Part shown: piece by piece, positions 63,078-64,000 of the stretch
How positions within the stretch are numbered: the stretch's first letter is position 1
Layout: the number at the start of each line of letters is the position of its first letter
DNA from: Gallionella sp. UBA4121
GTDB taxonomy: Bacteria > Pseudomonadota > Gammaproteobacteria > Burkholderiales > Gallionellaceae
Direction of reading: 5' to 3'
Assembly (NCBI GenBank): GCA_002381565.1
Contig: DFWZ01000056.1
Coordinates: 66,658 to 130,657 of the forward strand
Length of the DNA: 64,000 nt
Made by a program: the position numbers and the translations under genes
Notes under the pieces: generated by a model
Told to the model about the DNA's origin: nothing
The model's database searches: none
The model's input: the letters and a program-made list of their open reading frames with translations, nothing else

Positions 63078-63104
63078 TAAAGTTTTCCTGACTTTTTCCG
63101 ATAT
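63078..63104 (+). promoter_or_regulatory. Sigma-28 (FliA) promoter of flgM
   Basis: TAAAGTTT at 63078-63085, 11 bases, then TCCGATAT at 63097-63104, against the FliA consensus TAAAGTTT-N11-GCCGATAA: the -35 box is perfect and the -10 box matches 6 of 8. It ends 48 bases before the flgM start. Class III flagellar control of flgM is well known in enterobacteria. Confidence 0.8.
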
Positions 63105-63152
63105 AGTAAGCAGCAACGGAATTTTTAGTATCGGCAGATTGAAAGGATTATC

Positions 63153-63458
63153 ATGAAAGTTGAAAAAACAGCAAGCACGCTGCCCGCCGGGAAGATCAGC
63201 GACGGGAATGCGCGCGGCACCAGCACCCGAGCCAGCACTGCGCCGCAGCAATCAGGGACCAGCGTCTCTCTCGGAGCGACTGCAACCCAGTTAGCTAAAA
63301 TGCAGTCCAGCATGGATAACACGTCTGCCGTAGACGCAAACAAAGTGGCGGAAATCAAAAAGGCCATCAGCGATGGTCTCTTTCAGGTAAATTCAGGCGT
63401 CGTGGCTGATCGCCTGATTCAGTCCGTGCACGATCTTATCAACAAGAGCCAGGCATAA
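63153..63458 (+). CDS. flgM: Anti-sigma-28 factor FlgM
   Basis: A 101-residue protein, unstructured Ser/Thr/Ala-rich in the first half and with the sigma-binding helices (VDANKVAEIKKAISDGLFQV; GVVADRLIQSVHDLI) in the second. FlgM holds FliA inactive until it is exported through the finished hook. AAAGGA precedes the ATG. It is followed by flgN after two bases. Confidence 0.94.
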   Translation: MKVEKTASTLPAGKISDGNARGTSTRASTAPQQSGTSVSLGATATQLAKMQSSMDNTSAVDANKVAEIKKAISDGLFQVNSGVVADRLIQSVHDLINKSQA

Positions 63459-63460
63459 TC

Positions 63461-63937
63461 TTGAACCATCCAGCCTGCACGGACTTACTTGCTGCCATGG
63501 CAGAAGAGCGTGCGGCTGTTCGTAGCTTTGTCGATCTTTTGCAACAAGAGCAAAATCTGTTAACGGAAAACAGCATTGATCCGTTGATGATGCTCGCCGA
63601 ACAAAAGTCAACGCGTGCCGCTCAGTTAGGCGAACTTGCCGAGGTGCGCCACCGCCTGATGCTCGCTTGCCTGCCTGAACTCACCGCCCCGGCCATCCTG
63701 GCCTGGTTTAAGGTCAACAGCACGGAAGGTTTAGTTCTCTGGCAGGAAATCAGTACATTAGCTGAACAGGCCAGACAACTTAATCACATCAATGGCGAAC
63801 TGATACAGATGAAGTTGCGCCACAATCAACAACTGCTTACCGCACTCAGCCGTGCCGTCAATCAGGCCAATCTGTACGGCCCGGACGGGCAAACCAACTT
63901 CTCAGCAGGCGGCGGCAGATCGCTCGGCAGCGTCTAA
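63461..63937 (+). CDS. flgN: FlgK/FlgL export chaperone FlgN
   Basis: A 158-residue, largely helical protein (LLAAMAEERAAVRSFVDLLQ; LTENSIDPLMMLAEQKSTRA; AEQARQLNHINGELIQMKLR) of the FlgN family, which delivers FlgK and FlgL to the export gate. The start codon is TTG at 63461, two bases after the flgM stop; translational coupling is likely. Its stop overlaps with the end of the putative convergent gene. Confidence 0.9.
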   Translation: MNHPACTDLLAAMAEERAAVRSFVDLLQQEQNLLTENSIDPLMMLAEQKSTRAAQLGELAEVRHRLMLACLPELTAPAILAWFKVNSTEGLVLWQEISTLAEQARQLNHINGELIQMKLRHNQQLLTALSRAVNQANLYGPDGQTNFSAGGGRSLGSV

Positions 63938-64000
63938 TTGCTTGTTGAAGGGGCGCTGACGGGCAGAGACGAATTCGGCTCGACCTGATTGGCACGGTCA
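63934..64000 (-). CDS. C-terminal end of a convergent gene, cut by the window edge
   Basis: Reading the - strand from the window edge, an open frame of 21 codons ends DRANQVEPNSSLPVSAPSTS N and TAG at 63934-63936, overlapping the flgN stop. It has the flavour of a Pro/Ser-rich C-terminal tail, but with so few residues neither family nor reality can be confirmed. Confidence 0.3.
   Translation of the reverse strand, partial: DRANQVEPNSSLPVSAPSTSN

Overview
The window is a flagellar chromosome region from a Gram-negative, most likely betaproteobacterial, chemoheterotroph or chemolithotroph (Nitrosomonadales/Gallionellaceae-like is my best guess; the evidence is protein sequence character, the fliEFGHIJKLMNOPQR and flgABCDEFGHIJKL gene orders, the flgMN pair, an FlhB-like FlhX next to a second FliK, and minCDE without any Gram-positive trait). 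No rRNA, tRNA, CRISPR array or complete insertion sequence was seen.

Layout. (1) 79-2234: a second FliK-type protein, an FlhB-like C-terminal domain protein and a YcgR/PilZ flagellar brake. (2) 2341-16655: a glycosylation island on the + strand: a TPR/glycosyltransferase-like protein, a TPR/SPINDLY O-GlcNAc-transferase-like protein, a VioA-like aminotransferase, a NeuD/PglD-like acyltransferase, an acyl-CoA/ACP-ligase-like enzyme, four further tailoring enzymes (three methyltransferases and a sugar-dehydrogenase-like oxidoreductase), a membrane desaturase and a stand-alone acyl carrier protein. (3) 16656-19415: a scrap yard with a radical-SAM remnant, an HhH-GPD-like orphan gene, a frameshifted IS3-type transposase tail, a RelBE-type toxin-antitoxin pair and a truncated AAA ATPase. 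(4) 19416-21806: a third TPR paralogue. (5) 21819-32402 (- strand): an operon headed by fliE that continues directly into the pseudaminic acid pathway (pseB, pseC, pseF, a methylase, a pseG-pseH fusion, pseI) and then extra sugar-modifying genes. (6) 32629-43712 (+): fliF-G-H-I-J-K-L-M-N-O-P-Q-R, the basal body, C ring and export apparatus. (7) 43714-45682 (-): minE, minD, minC. (8) 45819-57818 (-): flgL-K-J-I-H-G-F-E-D-C-B, with divergent flgA. (9) 58675-62922 (-): a three-gene operon of unknown product (PLP decarboxylase, ATP-grasp ligase, second PLP enzyme) lodged between flgA and flgM. (10) 63153-63937 (+): flgM and flgN, with a clear sigma-28 promoter before flgM.

How it fits together: regions 1, 6, 8 and 10 build and regulate the flagellum; region 5 supplies CMP-pseudaminic acid (all six enzyme activities are present) and region 2 plus the TPR proteins look like a second, acyl-amino-sugar and O-GlcNAc-like decoration route for flagellin or another surface protein. 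The flagellin gene itself is outside the window. The most unusual points are the unknown PLP/ATP-grasp/PLP operon, the acyl-carrier/desaturase glycan island, and a family of heptanucleotide tandem repeats scattered between flagellar genes, one of which lies in frame inside flgJ and could make it phase-variable.
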